From assembly GCA_038227135.1 (NCBI GenBank), contig JBBRQC010000058.1, positions 1 to 11,004 of the forward strand: 11,004 nt of DNA, written 5' to 3'. This DNA is from UBA4720 sp038227135. Lineage in GTDB: Bacteria > Gemmatimonadota > Gemmatimonadetes > Gemmatimonadales > Gemmatimonadaceae. The notes beneath the pieces were generated by a model. The model had not been told where the DNA came from, did not search any database, and was given only the letters and a program-made list of their open reading frames with translations. Both the position numbers and the translations under genes were made by a program. How positions within the stretch are numbered: position 1 is the first letter of the stretch; the number at the start of each line of letters is the position of its first letter. Positions 1-5,985 of this stretch are shown here, in pieces.

Positions 1-8
1 AAAAAAAA

Positions 9-30
9 GACGGCCCCTTTCGGGGCCGTC
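9..30 (-). terminator. Intrinsic terminator of the tdh-kbl-OMP operon
   Basis: A perfect 9-bp GC-rich stem (GACGGCCCC pairing with GGGGCCGTC) closes a four-base loop. Read on the minus strand the loop is GAAA, a GNRA tetraloop, and the stem is followed by eight T residues at positions 8 to 1. It lies about 30 bases past the stop codon of the barrel gene, so it ends that gene and probably the whole operon. Confidence 0.95.
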
Positions 31-61
31 GGCTCATTATCGTCAGGCGCGCCTAAAGCAG

Positions 62-709
62 CTATTCCCGATCGATCGAGCTTCCAAAATTGTACCGGAC
101 GCCGAATTCGAAAAACGACAGAACACTGGGAAAAAGGAATTGGGCATTGCTCGGTAGAATCGTCTCCTGCGCGAATATCGCCGCCCGCCTGGTCTGGATC
201 TGGACACCGCCCATTCCAAATACCGCTCCACGGCTGCGAGCCTGGTCGACCTTGTCGAGGAACGCGTTGTTCGGGAAAGTGTTCGCGCTATCCAGGTAAA
301 TGCGCGCATCTCCCAGAACGGCGATGGTGTAGCCTATCCCGCCGTAAGGGGTGATGCCTCCGAAATGCTTCGGGAAGGCGAGCGCGGCGAACGAGATCCG
401 GCGCAGATCGCTTATCTGGACCGTTCGCTGGTTGTTATTGGACGCGGGGTCGAACACGTCGACGTCGCGCTTGAAGATCGACTGATTTCCTGAGACGTAG
501 AGCCCGCCCTTGGTCCGCGTGATGAGCCAGTCGACGCCGAGGTCCACAGTAGACGTGTTCCCGTGACCTGGCGCGGAGAAAGTATTGACTCCGCTCTTGA
601 ATCCCCAAAACCACGAGTTGTCAAAATTCCGCATCTCCTGCGCGCTCGCGCTCGCGGAAACGACCAACGTGGCGACCACTGCCACGGCTGCTGCTCTGAG
701 CTTCTGCAT
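62..709 (-). CDS. Outer-membrane beta-barrel protein (hypothetical)
   Basis: This 215-residue protein begins with a clear Sec signal peptide: MQKLR, then an Ala/Val-rich core, with a likely signal-peptidase I site after ASASA near residue 23. The mature part is rich in Gly, Asn, Phe and Tyr with alternating hydrophobic residues, e.g. FGGITPYGGIGYTIAVLGDA. A late aromatic strand, FEFGVRYNF, ends about six residues before the C-terminus. This is the look of a small 8-10-strand OmpA/OprF-type barrel, although the last residue is Glu rather than the usual Phe. Its ATG has an AGAGGA ribosome site at 717-722 that overlaps the kbl stop codon, with an 11-bp gap, so it is probably translated from the tdh-kbl message. 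The ligand or role is unknown; a porin-like or structural role is only a guess. The gene is followed by a strong terminator. Confidence 0.8.
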   Translation of the reverse strand: MQKLRAAAVAVVATLVVSASASAQEMRNFDNSWFWGFKSGVNTFSAPGHGNTSTVDLGVDWLITRTKGGLYVSGNQSIFKRDVDVFDPASNNNQRTVQISDLRRISFAALAFPKHFGGITPYGGIGYTIAVLGDARIYLDSANTFPNNAFLDKVDQARSRGAVFGMGGVQIQTRRAAIFAQETILPSNAQFLFPSVLSFFEFGVRYNFGSSIDRE

Positions 710-716
710 GAAGGCG

Positions 717-722
717 TCCTCT
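717..722 (-). promoter_or_regulatory. Ribosome binding site overlapping the kbl stop codon
   Basis: AGAGGA lies 7 bases before the ATG of the barrel gene and shares two bases with the kbl stop TAG at 721-723. Terminating ribosomes would therefore occupy the initiation site. This supports co-transcription of the barrel gene with kbl and coupled translation. Confidence 0.7.
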
Positions 723-1926
723 AGATTGTGCCTAGCTTTGTCCCGATGGTCTTGAAGGCCGCGATGGCCTGATCGAGATCGTCGCGTGAATGGGCAGCGC
801 TTAGCTGACAGCGCACGCGCGCCTGCCCCTGAGGTACGACCGGAAAGCCGAACCCTGTCACAAAGACGCCTTCGTCCAGCAACATGTCACTCATTTTGAT
901 AGCGGTGGCGGTCTCACCCACGATTATCGGTACGATTGGGGTCTCTCCCGCCAGGGGCTTGAACCCGGCCTCGGTGATCGCCGCCCGGAAATAGCGGGTG
1001 TTGTCGCGGAGCTTCTGCACCAGCTGCGGATTGTGCTCCAAATGGTTGATGGCTCCGAGCGCACTGGCCGCCACGGTGGGCGGCAACGCGTTCGAGAATA
1101 GCTGTGGCCGCGACCGCTGGGTGAGCATGTCGCACAACGCGGCGCTCCCCGCAACGAACCCTCCTGCTGCCCCTCCGAGCGCTTTGCCAAGCGTGGAGGT
1201 GATGACGTCCACTTCGCCGAGAACCCCAAAATGTTCCGCCGTTCCGCGTCCAGTCGCCCCCAGAACTCCGGTTCCATGCGAATCGTCCACGGCCACTATC
1301 GCGTCGTAATCTTCGGCGAGCTGAAGTATCTCCGGCAGGCGCGCAATGCTTCCTTCCATCGAAAAAACGCCGTCAGTCCAGATGATGCGCCTTCGTGCGC
1401 CCTTGGCGGTCTCCAGCTTGGATCTGAGATCGTCGAGATCCGAGTGCTGATAAACCGCGGTCGTGCACTTGGTGATCGCCTTGGCCAGCCTGATCGAGTC
1501 GATGATCGACGCATGATTGAGCGCGTCCGAGACCACGAAATCGTTTTGCTCGACGATCGTTGCGGTGAGTCCTTCGTTGGCGTTCCACGCCGAGACGTAG
1601 CTGAGCGAGGCTTCGGTTCCGACCAGGTCCGCGATCGCCTGCTCGAGGTCGCGGTGGATGGTGAACGTACCGCAGATGAATCGAACGCTGCCCGTACCAG
1701 CGCCAAAGGACCTCAGGCCTTCCGCTCCCGCTTCCACCACGCCCGGCTCGTTGCACAGGCCCAGGTAGTTGTTGGAAGACAGGATGATGATGTCCCCGCG
1801 CCCTTCCATTTGTACGCGGGCACCCTGCGGTGAAGCGAGATAGTTGAGCCGTTTGTAGACCCGGTCCTGCTTGAGCTTGTCGATTGCGGCTTGCAGCTCG
1901 GAATCAAACTTCGTGTTCAGCGCCAA
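721..1926 (-). CDS. kbl: Glycine C-acetyltransferase (2-amino-3-ketobutyrate CoA ligase)
   Basis: A PLP enzyme of the alpha-oxoamine synthase family, 401 residues; the E. coli enzyme is 398. It cleaves 2-amino-3-ketobutyrate with CoA to glycine and acetyl-CoA, the second step of threonine breakdown after Tdh. Visible hallmarks are LSSNNYLGL near residues 49-57, the substrate and cofactor loop SFGAGTGSVRFICGT near 73-87, and NHAS with His138 that would stack on the PLP ring. Further on are VDDSHGTG with Asp214 for the pyridine nitrogen, and TSTLGKALGG with Lys248 as the Schiff-base lysine. The start is a TTG at 1926 with ACGGAG five bases upstream; no ATG fits as well. It lies 22 bp after tdh in the same orientation. 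Related 8-amino-7-oxononanoate synthases (BioF) share the fold, but the tdh neighbour and the sequence favour Kbl. Confidence 0.96.
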   Translation of the reverse strand: MALNTKFDSELQAAIDKLKQDRVYKRLNYLASPQGARVQMEGRGDIIILSSNNYLGLCNEPGVVEAGAEGLRSFGAGTGSVRFICGTFTIHRDLEQAIADLVGTEASLSYVSAWNANEGLTATIVEQNDFVVSDALNHASIIDSIRLAKAITKCTTAVYQHSDLDDLRSKLETAKGARRRIIWTDGVFSMEGSIARLPEILQLAEDYDAIVAVDDSHGTGVLGATGRGTAEHFGVLGEVDVITSTLGKALGGAAGGFVAGSAALCDMLTQRSRPQLFSNALPPTVAASALGAINHLEHNPQLVQKLRDNTRYFRAAITEAGFKPLAGETPIVPIIVGETATAIKMSDMLLDEGVFVTGFGFPVVPQGQARVRCQLSAAHSRDDLDQAIAAFKTIGTKLGTI

Positions 1927-1948
1927 TTAAGCTCCGTGATTTCGATCG

Positions 1949-2974
1949 TTAGGCGATTTCGAAAATGACTTTTCCCGCCTCGCCGGATTTGATCGCGGCG
2001 ATCGCGGCGTCTGCTTCGGAGAGCGGGAATCGGTGCGTTATGACAGGAGTGGGATCGAATTCTCCGGAACGGAGAAAGCGCGTCATCTGGTGCCAGGTCT
2101 CGTACATGCGGCGTCCGACGACGCCGTAGATCGTGAGGCCCTTGAATATCACTTCCGTCGCCAGATCGAAATCCACCTTCTTGGAAGGGATCCCGAGCAT
2201 CTGCACGCGGCCCCCGACTCGTACCAACGCGAACGCCTGATGGATCGCAGCCGGCACTCCCGACATCTCCAGGACAACGTCCGCCCCCAGGCCCCCCGTC
2301 GCAGCTTTCACGATCTGCTCGGCCTGGTCCGGATGAACAGCGTCGTTGGCGCCCATTTGCTTCGCGAGCGCCAGCCGGGTGTCGTTCACATCGGTGGCGA
2401 TCACACGCGACGCTCCTGCTGCTCTGCATATTCCGGCCGCGAATATTCCGATCGGCCCGCAGCCCGTGATCAGCACCACGGAGCCGGGAATGTCCGCCGT
2501 GAGCACGGTGTGAAACGCGTTGCCCATCGGATCATGGATCCCCCCTACGTCGAAGGAGATCTCGTCGTCGAGGTGCCAGACATTCGTCGCCGGCATGGAG
2601 ATGTAATCGGCGAAGCAACCGTCGCGGTCGACGCCGATGATCTTCGTGTACGGACACACATGGGAGTTTCCAGTCCGGCACAGTAGGCACCGGCCGTCCA
2701 CGATGTGACCCTCCGCCGTCACGCGGTCTCCTTCCTTCACATCAGTGACGAGGCGACCCACCTGCACGACATCGCCGGCAAATTCGTGTCCGACGACGAA
2801 AGGAGGCTTGCAGCGGCCCTTCGCCCAGGCATCCCAGTCGTAGATGTGAACGTCGGTGCCGCACACTCCCGCGCGGCGCACGCGAATGAGAACCTCGTCC
2901 TCGCGGATCCTCGGCTCCGGAACGTCCTTGAGCTTGAATCCCGGCGCGGCGGATTCCTTTACCAGCGCTTTCAC
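1949..2974 (-). CDS. tdh: L-threonine 3-dehydrogenase
   Basis: A zinc-dependent medium-chain dehydrogenase, 341 residues, the same length as E. coli Tdh. It oxidises L-threonine to 2-amino-3-ketobutyrate using NAD+. Sequence support: GVCGTDVHIYDWDAW holds catalytic-zinc Cys38, and GHEFAGDV holds His63 and Glu64. AEGH supplies His90, a TDH-typical active-site residue. The Rossmann motif GCGPIG is at about 171-176, and Asp195 (VIATD) is the NAD-preferring acid at the end of beta2. The structural-zinc lobe reads GHIVDGRCLLC...HVC, so Cys96, Cys99 and Cys107 are present but the first ligand position (93) is Asp rather than Cys. The start is GTG at 2974 with GGAG nine bases upstream. It is the first gene of the tdh-kbl-barrel operon; its promoter must lie in the divergent gap before 3297. 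Confidence 0.96.
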   Translation of the reverse strand: MKALVKESAAPGFKLKDVPEPRIREDEVLIRVRRAGVCGTDVHIYDWDAWAKGRCKPPFVVGHEFAGDVVQVGRLVTDVKEGDRVTAEGHIVDGRCLLCRTGNSHVCPYTKIIGVDRDGCFADYISMPATNVWHLDDEISFDVGGIHDPMGNAFHTVLTADIPGSVVLITGCGPIGIFAAGICRAAGASRVIATDVNDTRLALAKQMGANDAVHPDQAEQIVKAATGGLGADVVLEMSGVPAAIHQAFALVRVGGRVQMLGIPSKKVDFDLATEVIFKGLTIYGVVGRRMYETWHQMTRFLRSGEFDPTPVITHRFPLSEADAAIAAIKSGEAGKVIFEIA

Positions 2975-3096
2975 GTGCAGCTACTCCGTTGGAATTCGAG
3001 AAAAAAGTTTTCCAGCATGCGCGGAATTCAAACCTGCCAGCAGCGCGATGCTTTCGGAAGTGATGATCGCGTCGCGGCAATCGACCGCAAACAGGA

Positions 3097-3125
3097 TTGC
3101 ACGCACATCTCTTGCATTCTATATT
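3097..3125 (+). promoter_or_regulatory. Sigma70-type promoter for the histone-like gene
   Basis: TTGCAC at 3097-3102 and TATATT at 3120-3125 are separated by exactly 17 bases. They match the -35 (TTGACA) and -10 (TATAAT) consensus at four and five of six positions. Transcription would start near 3132, giving a leader of about 165 bases before the ATG at 3297. This is the best promoter match I found in the window; it is a sequence prediction only. Confidence 0.5.
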
Positions 3126-3127
3126 CG

Positions 3128-3160
3128 CGACGAGTCACAAGCAGTGATGCGAGCTCGTCG
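3128..3160 (+). repeat. Inverted repeat at the predicted transcription start
   Basis: CGACGAG at 3128-3134 is perfectly complementary to CTCGTCG at 3154-3160. Inside it TCAC (3135-3138) pairs with GTGA (3144-3147) around the loop AAGCA, with a six-base bulge on the 3' side. It straddles the predicted start site near 3132. It could be an operator for a regulator or a partial 5' hairpin in the leader; the sequence alone does not decide. Confidence 0.4.
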
Positions 3161-3296
3161 TCGTGCCTGCAATATCAAGGAAGGTCGGGCGCGACGAAGT
3201 TGTTTGGTCACACGCGTGCCGGTCAGGACGCGATGCAGGACTCGCCGGTTCCATCGGGGCGCTGGTGAGAGTTCTAATTCATCGTGGAGAGACAAC

Positions 3297-3470
3297 ATGG
3301 CAGCAGCGAAGAAGCGTGGTCGCAAAGCAGCGGCCAAGAAGGCCGCCGGAACGCGCAAGCGGAGCAAAGCGGCCCGCAGCGCATCGGCACGGAAGGGCGC
3401 TCGCACGCGTGCAAGGAAGAAGGCAGCTCGGAGCTCGTCGGCCCGCAAGGGCGCACGTAAGCGGCGGTAG
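3297..3470 (+). CDS. Histone H1-like Lys/Arg/Ala-rich basic protein
   Basis: A 57-residue protein made of only seven residue types: 18 Ala, 14 Arg, 12 Lys, 6 Ser, 4 Gly, 2 Thr and the initiator Met. There is no acidic, aromatic or large aliphatic residue. Basic residues are about 46 percent. KKRGRKAAAKKAAG near the start and the near-duplicate ARSASARKGAR and ARSSSARKGAR (residues 26-36 and 44-54) recall bacterial H1/AlgP-type C-terminal tails. Such tails bind DNA or RNA by charge and are intrinsically disordered, so a nucleoid- or RNA-associated role is inferred. The ATG at 3297 has GGAGAG five bases upstream. The reading frame stays open far upstream, but that part is not protein-like and overlaps the promoter region. 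The protein is not one of the ribosomal proteins I can recognise. It ends at a bidirectional terminator. Confidence 0.85.
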   Translation: MAAAKKRGRKAAAKKAAGTRKRSKAARSASARKGARTRARKKAARSSSARKGARKRR

Positions 3471-3494
3471 CCCACTAGGCACCGAAGCAAACGG

Positions 3495-3522
3495 AAAAGC
3501 CGGCGAGATCGCCGGCTTTTTT
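3495..3522. terminator. Bidirectional intrinsic terminator between convergent genes
   Basis: GCCGGCG (3499-3505) pairs with CGCCGGC (3510-3516) around AGAT. The stem is flanked by AAAA at 3495-3498 and TTTTTT at 3517-3522, so it has a T run on both strands, six on plus and four on minus. It lies 24 bases past the plus-strand basic-protein gene and 11 bases past the minus-strand ATP-grasp gene stop, and can serve both. Confidence 0.9.
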
Positions 3523-3533
3523 GCTTTCCGGGG

Positions 3534-4517
3534 TCACCTCGAGTAGCGCGCGCTCGCCAGCTGCACGATTCTCTCGATCAGCGCAGGATACTCCATCCCG
3601 CCCTTCTGTGCCGCGCGCGCGAATTCGCTGTTCGCTTCGAGATAGCAGTTGGGGTTGGCCTCGATCACGTAGATCTCCTCCTTGGTCGTTACACGGAGAT
3701 CGATGCGCGCATAATCGCGCAGGCGGAGCGCCTGGAAGGAATCGATCGCCACCTTCTGGATTTTAGCAGCCAGCTCCTCCGATAGGTCGTCCGGGAATAC
3801 CGATTCCGTTCCTTCGAACTCGGCGCCCTTTTCGTCACCGTCGTCTCCCCACTTGGCCTCCCAGCTCGCGATCCTCGGCAAGCCAGCGGGAAACTTCGAG
3901 AAATCCAGCTCGATGATCGGCAACGCCTCGACCTTGCTGTTGCCGAGCACCCCGACGTAAAACTCCCTCCCGTCGATGAATTCTTCGACCAGCACCGGCG
4001 ACTGATATTCCTGCTGGGTGCCGCCCATTACGTCCAGAAGCTCCTTCACGTTGTTGACGATCGATTTCTGGGTGATCCCGAGCGATGCATCCTCCTGCGG
4101 CGGCTTCACCAGCAATGGGAAATTGATGTCGCCAGCCCAGTCGACCTGTCCGCGGTACATCGTGGCGAACTTGGCGCTCAGTATTCCATGGAACGCAAGC
4201 ACCTTCTTCGTGAGCGTCTTGTCTCCAGCGAGGATGAGACCGGCCGGGCTCGACCCTGTGTAGCGCAGGTCGATGAGGTTGAGGAGCGCGGCGACGTTCG
4301 ATTCTAGCGCGCTCTTTCCGCGAAACGATTCAGCGAGATTGAATACGAGGTCGGGTTGTTCATTGGTCAGCTCGTCGATCAAAGGCTGCACCGCGTCATC
4401 GACTGAGAGCCTGCGAGACGTATGGCCATTCGCGGCGAGCGCGGCGTCCAGCTGATCCAGAATCGGATCAACCGGTGGATCGAGCGCGTCCTTGCTGTGC
4501 AGTACGGTGATCTTCAC
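3534..4517 (-). CDS. D-Ala-D-Ala-ligase-like ATP-grasp protein
   Basis: A 327-residue ATP-grasp protein with the D-alanine-D-alanine ligase layout. The N-terminal domain is at about 1-95 (FNLAES at 59-64, YTGSSP at 86-91). The nucleotide entry is DKTLTKKVL (99-107), and FPLLVKPPQEDASLGI (133-148) carries an ATP-binding Lys and the Gly-rich loop. VEEFIDGREFYVGVLG (177-192) and the omega-loop-like SWEAKWG (218-224) follow. RIDLRV (271-276) and EANPN (286-290) supply the metal-binding Asp273, Glu286 and Asn288. After EANPN the usual Ddl tail with its Pro-Gly-Met/Leu-Thr and Ser residues is replaced by CYLEANSEFA, so the acceptor or donor is probably not D-Ala. The start is GTG, overlapping the upstream peptidase stop by four bases (GTGA). 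ATP-dependent carboxylate-amine ligation is firmly expected; the substrate is unknown. Confidence 0.85.
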   Translation of the reverse strand: MKITVLHSKDALDPPVDPILDQLDAALAANGHTSRRLSVDDAVQPLIDELTNEQPDLVFNLAESFRGKSALESNVAALLNLIDLRYTGSSPAGLILAGDKTLTKKVLAFHGILSAKFATMYRGQVDWAGDINFPLLVKPPQEDASLGITQKSIVNNVKELLDVMGGTQQEYQSPVLVEEFIDGREFYVGVLGNSKVEALPIIELDFSKFPAGLPRIASWEAKWGDDGDEKGAEFEGTESVFPDDLSEELAAKIQKVAIDSFQALRLRDYARIDLRVTTKEEIYVIEANPNCYLEANSEFARAAQKGGMEYPALIERIVQLASARYSR

Positions 4518-5545
4518 TTGTCGTCAGCCGCGTCAGTCCCGTCGATCGCGTTCGTGTGTCTGTAGTTCATCATCACCGCTGTCCCGAATGCCGTCAGCTC
4601 GATGAGCGTGCCGGCCTCGAGGCCGGCAAGCTTCAGATCGAGTTGCGCAACGCGCTGCGCCAGAAAGTCAACGAACTGTCGCACGACGGATGCATTTTCA
4701 CCAGTCCAATACGAGATCCTCGTGACGATCTCACGCTTGTGGCGCGCCAGGAACTCCGTCGCCGACACGGCTCCGGGCGCGTGTTGAGCGTCGGCGAATA
4801 TCGTTTTCAGATCTCCGTCGAAGATTCTCTGATCGCGGATCGGGATCGTCTCTTCGCTGTCCTCGTAATGCTCCGCGAGAGTGTACTGCATCGCCGTCAC
4901 CGGCAGATCGTCCTCCGACGGCTCTCGAACCTCGGGCACCTGGTGGGCGATCTCCTTCATCACTCGGTCCACGTATTCCAGCTTGCCCAGCGCGCCCCAT
5001 CCCTCGTATGCGCGCCGCCAGTCGATGTCGGGCGTCAGCCACACCGCAAACGTCTCGGCGAAATCCTCGTCCGGATGCTTTTGCGCGTACCAGCCGAGTA
5101 TGTGTCGAACGAAATCGTGTGAGAACGGGTCGGCGCGATATCGCTCGCGGTACGGACGCGAGTAGGGCCCGAACATTTTTCGCCAGTCAGGCCTGTCGTA
5201 GAGCCGGTAGGCGTAGTTGAACGCGTGTCCTGCTTCATGGCGGAGATAGCGCATCGATTCTGCTTCGCCCTCGACAGCTGTCGAGTAGTCTTCCTCGATT
5301 CTGGAAAGGCGTGCATCGGCGAGATAGAAGGGAACTCCGATCAGCGGAACTCCGTCCGGACAACCCCATTGGTCGCTGAGATAAACCGGGGGACGAAAGT
5401 CCAGCCCCTTGGCGGCGAGCTCTTCGTAGAGCTGGTCGACTAGTTTCTCGAGCAGCGTTCCCCGGATTGCCAGGCCGATCTCGGAGATGCGCTGTGCGAG
5501 GAGCGCGTGGCGCTCTCCTTCCCAGTTCGGGGCGGTTTCTTCCAC
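4514..5545 (-). CDS. Putative zinc-binding metallopeptidase
   Basis: A 343-residue, soluble-looking protein with no signal peptide or membrane span. RHEAGHAFNYAYRLY (102-116) contains an HExxH zinc motif: His103 and His107 as ligands, Glu104 as the general base. About 55 residues later HPDEDFAETFAVWL gives Glu164 as the probable third ligand, a gluzincin-type arrangement that I associate with the putative zinc-binding metallopeptidase families of Pfam. DRPDWRKMFGPYSRPYRERYRADP lies between them, and a helical C-terminal part (about 265-325) follows. The GTG start at 5545 has only a weak ribosome site (GGAT three bases away), so the start is uncertain. The gene overlaps the ATP-grasp gene by GTGA, so the two are expected in fixed ratio. 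A cytoplasmic peptide or amide hydrolase acting with the ligase is inference. Confidence 0.75.
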   Translation of the reverse strand: MEETAPNWEGERHALLAQRISEIGLAIRGTLLEKLVDQLYEELAAKGLDFRPPVYLSDQWGCPDGVPLIGVPFYLADARLSRIEEDYSTAVEGEAESMRYLRHEAGHAFNYAYRLYDRPDWRKMFGPYSRPYRERYRADPFSHDFVRHILGWYAQKHPDEDFAETFAVWLTPDIDWRRAYEGWGALGKLEYVDRVMKEIAHQVPEVREPSEDDLPVTAMQYTLAEHYEDSEETIPIRDQRIFDGDLKTIFADAQHAPGAVSATEFLARHKREIVTRISYWTGENASVVRQFVDFLAQRVAQLDLKLAGLEAGTLIELTAFGTAVMMNYRHTNAIDGTDAADDK

Positions 5546-5590
5546 GAGATCCAGTCGGGCAAGTTTAGCACCCGTTACTCGAATACAAAA

Positions 5591-5617
5591 AGGCCCCGCT
5601 AAGCTTTAGCGGGGCCT
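5591..5617 (-). terminator. Strong intrinsic terminator of the small-protein gene
   Basis: Two perfectly complementary 12-base arms (5591-5602 and 5606-5617, core GGCCCCGC with GCGGGGCC) close a three-base loop. On the minus strand five T residues follow (5590-5586). It lies 25 bases past the stop of the small gene at 5643 and about 45 bases before the metallopeptidase start. It therefore separates the small gene from the peptidase/ligase pair, which needs its own promoter in the remaining bases unless the terminator is read through. Confidence 0.93.
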
Positions 5618-5642
5618 GCCCTTCCTTATAGTAGCGGTGGGC

Positions 5643-5795
5643 CTAAGCCGCTTTGGTCGCGGAATTGGCGTCTGCGTCGGGTACGGGTCCCCAGACGTAT
5701 GCGGAAAAAACTGGCTTCGGCTCCGTCTTGTCCCCTCTGGAGATGATGATGCCGAGTGGCTCCTCCGATACCGCCGCCTTACGATCCTTTTGCAT
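5643..5795 (-). CDS. Small hypothetical protein (50 residues)
   Basis: I do not recognise a characterised family. The protein starts MQKDRKAAVSEEPLGIIIS, continues RGDKTEPKPVFSAYVWGPV, and ends in a hydrophilic tail DADANSATKAA. It has a short hydrophobic strand (LGIII) and an aromatic patch (FSAYVWGP), with no signal peptide or membrane span. The evidence that it is real is positional: a dedicated strong terminator sits just downstream in the right orientation, and the frame has protein-like composition. The start is ambiguous. ATG 5795 is preceded by GTGAGAG, a modest ribosome site. An in-frame GTG at 5822 has GGGAGG 11 bases upstream and would give 59 residues. A GTG at 5849 would give 68. 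Function is unknown. Confidence 0.6.
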   Translation of the reverse strand: MQKDRKAAVSEEPLGIIISRGDKTEPKPVFSAYVWGPVPDADANSATKAA

Positions 5796-5865
5796 TCTTA
5801 CTCTCACTTGGTTAGGTGACACATCGTGGCTCGCCTCCCATGGAAGCACCCGACGTGCCCTGATG

Positions 5866-5876
5866 GAACACTGTTC
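5866..5876. repeat. Short palindrome GAACACTGTTC upstream of the small gene
   Basis: GAACA and TGTTC flank a single central base, about 70 bases before the small gene's ATG. A half-site-like GTGTTC at 5886-5891 lies 9 bases further upstream and is the mirror of GAACAC. It could be an operator. The half-site spacing is not that of the Gram-positive LexA box (GAAC-N4-GTTC), so no regulator is named. Confidence 0.3.
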
Positions 5877-5964
5877 GCAAGTTGTGTGTTCTCAAGCGGT
5901 TAGGAATATCCGCCAGCTTCCGGGACGCCAGGATGTCGCGGAATGACACGCGACTATTGGACAT

Positions 5965-5983
5965 CTGTGTCGTTAGGACACAG
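5965..5983 (-). repeat. Hairpin just after the methyltransferase-like gene
   Basis: CTGTGTC (5965-5971) and GACACAG (5977-5983) form a perfect 7-bp stem with a GTTAG loop, two bases past the TAG stop of the gene at 5986. No T run follows on the minus strand, so it is not a classic intrinsic terminator. It may protect the 3' end, or help termination with a factor. Confidence 0.45.
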
Positions 5984-5985
5984 TG

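Larger units (their letters stand above)
2975..3296. other. Divergent intergenic region between tdh and the histone-like gene
   Basis: This 322-base gap separates tdh (minus strand) from the basic-peptide gene (plus strand) and must carry both promoters. On the plus strand it holds the promoter listed separately and a leader of about 165 bases. On the minus strand the only candidate for tdh is TTGAAT followed 17 bases later by ACTTTT, which is a poor -10, so I do not call it. An A/T-rich patch at about 3000-3012 lies just upstream of tdh. Open reading frames cross the gap on both strands but lack convincing start sites or protein-like composition. Confidence 0.6.

Noticed and set aside
1231..1833. 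200-residue plus-strand frame opposite kbl
   Set aside because: kbl is unambiguous on the other strand, and this frame has no supporting start site or motif.
2994..3031. Minus-strand TTGAAT-17-ACTTTT as the tdh promoter
   Set aside because: The -10 match is poor (ACTTTT lacks the key TA start), so the tdh promoter is left uncalled.
2856..3296. Upstream extension of the histone-like gene frame, and the 187-residue overlapping plus-strand frame
   Set aside because: The extension crosses the promoter region and the start of tdh, and its composition is not protein-like. The ATG at 3297 has a clear GGAGAG site.
3119..3490. Minus-strand Arg/Leu/Ala-rich 123-residue frame opposite the histone-like gene
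   Set aside because: It is the antisense shadow of a Lys/Arg/Ala-rich gene and runs through the terminator. It has no ribosome site.
5866..5876. LexA (SOS) box
   Set aside because: The half-sites are GAAC and GTTC but separated by three bases rather than four, and no SOS gene is nearby.
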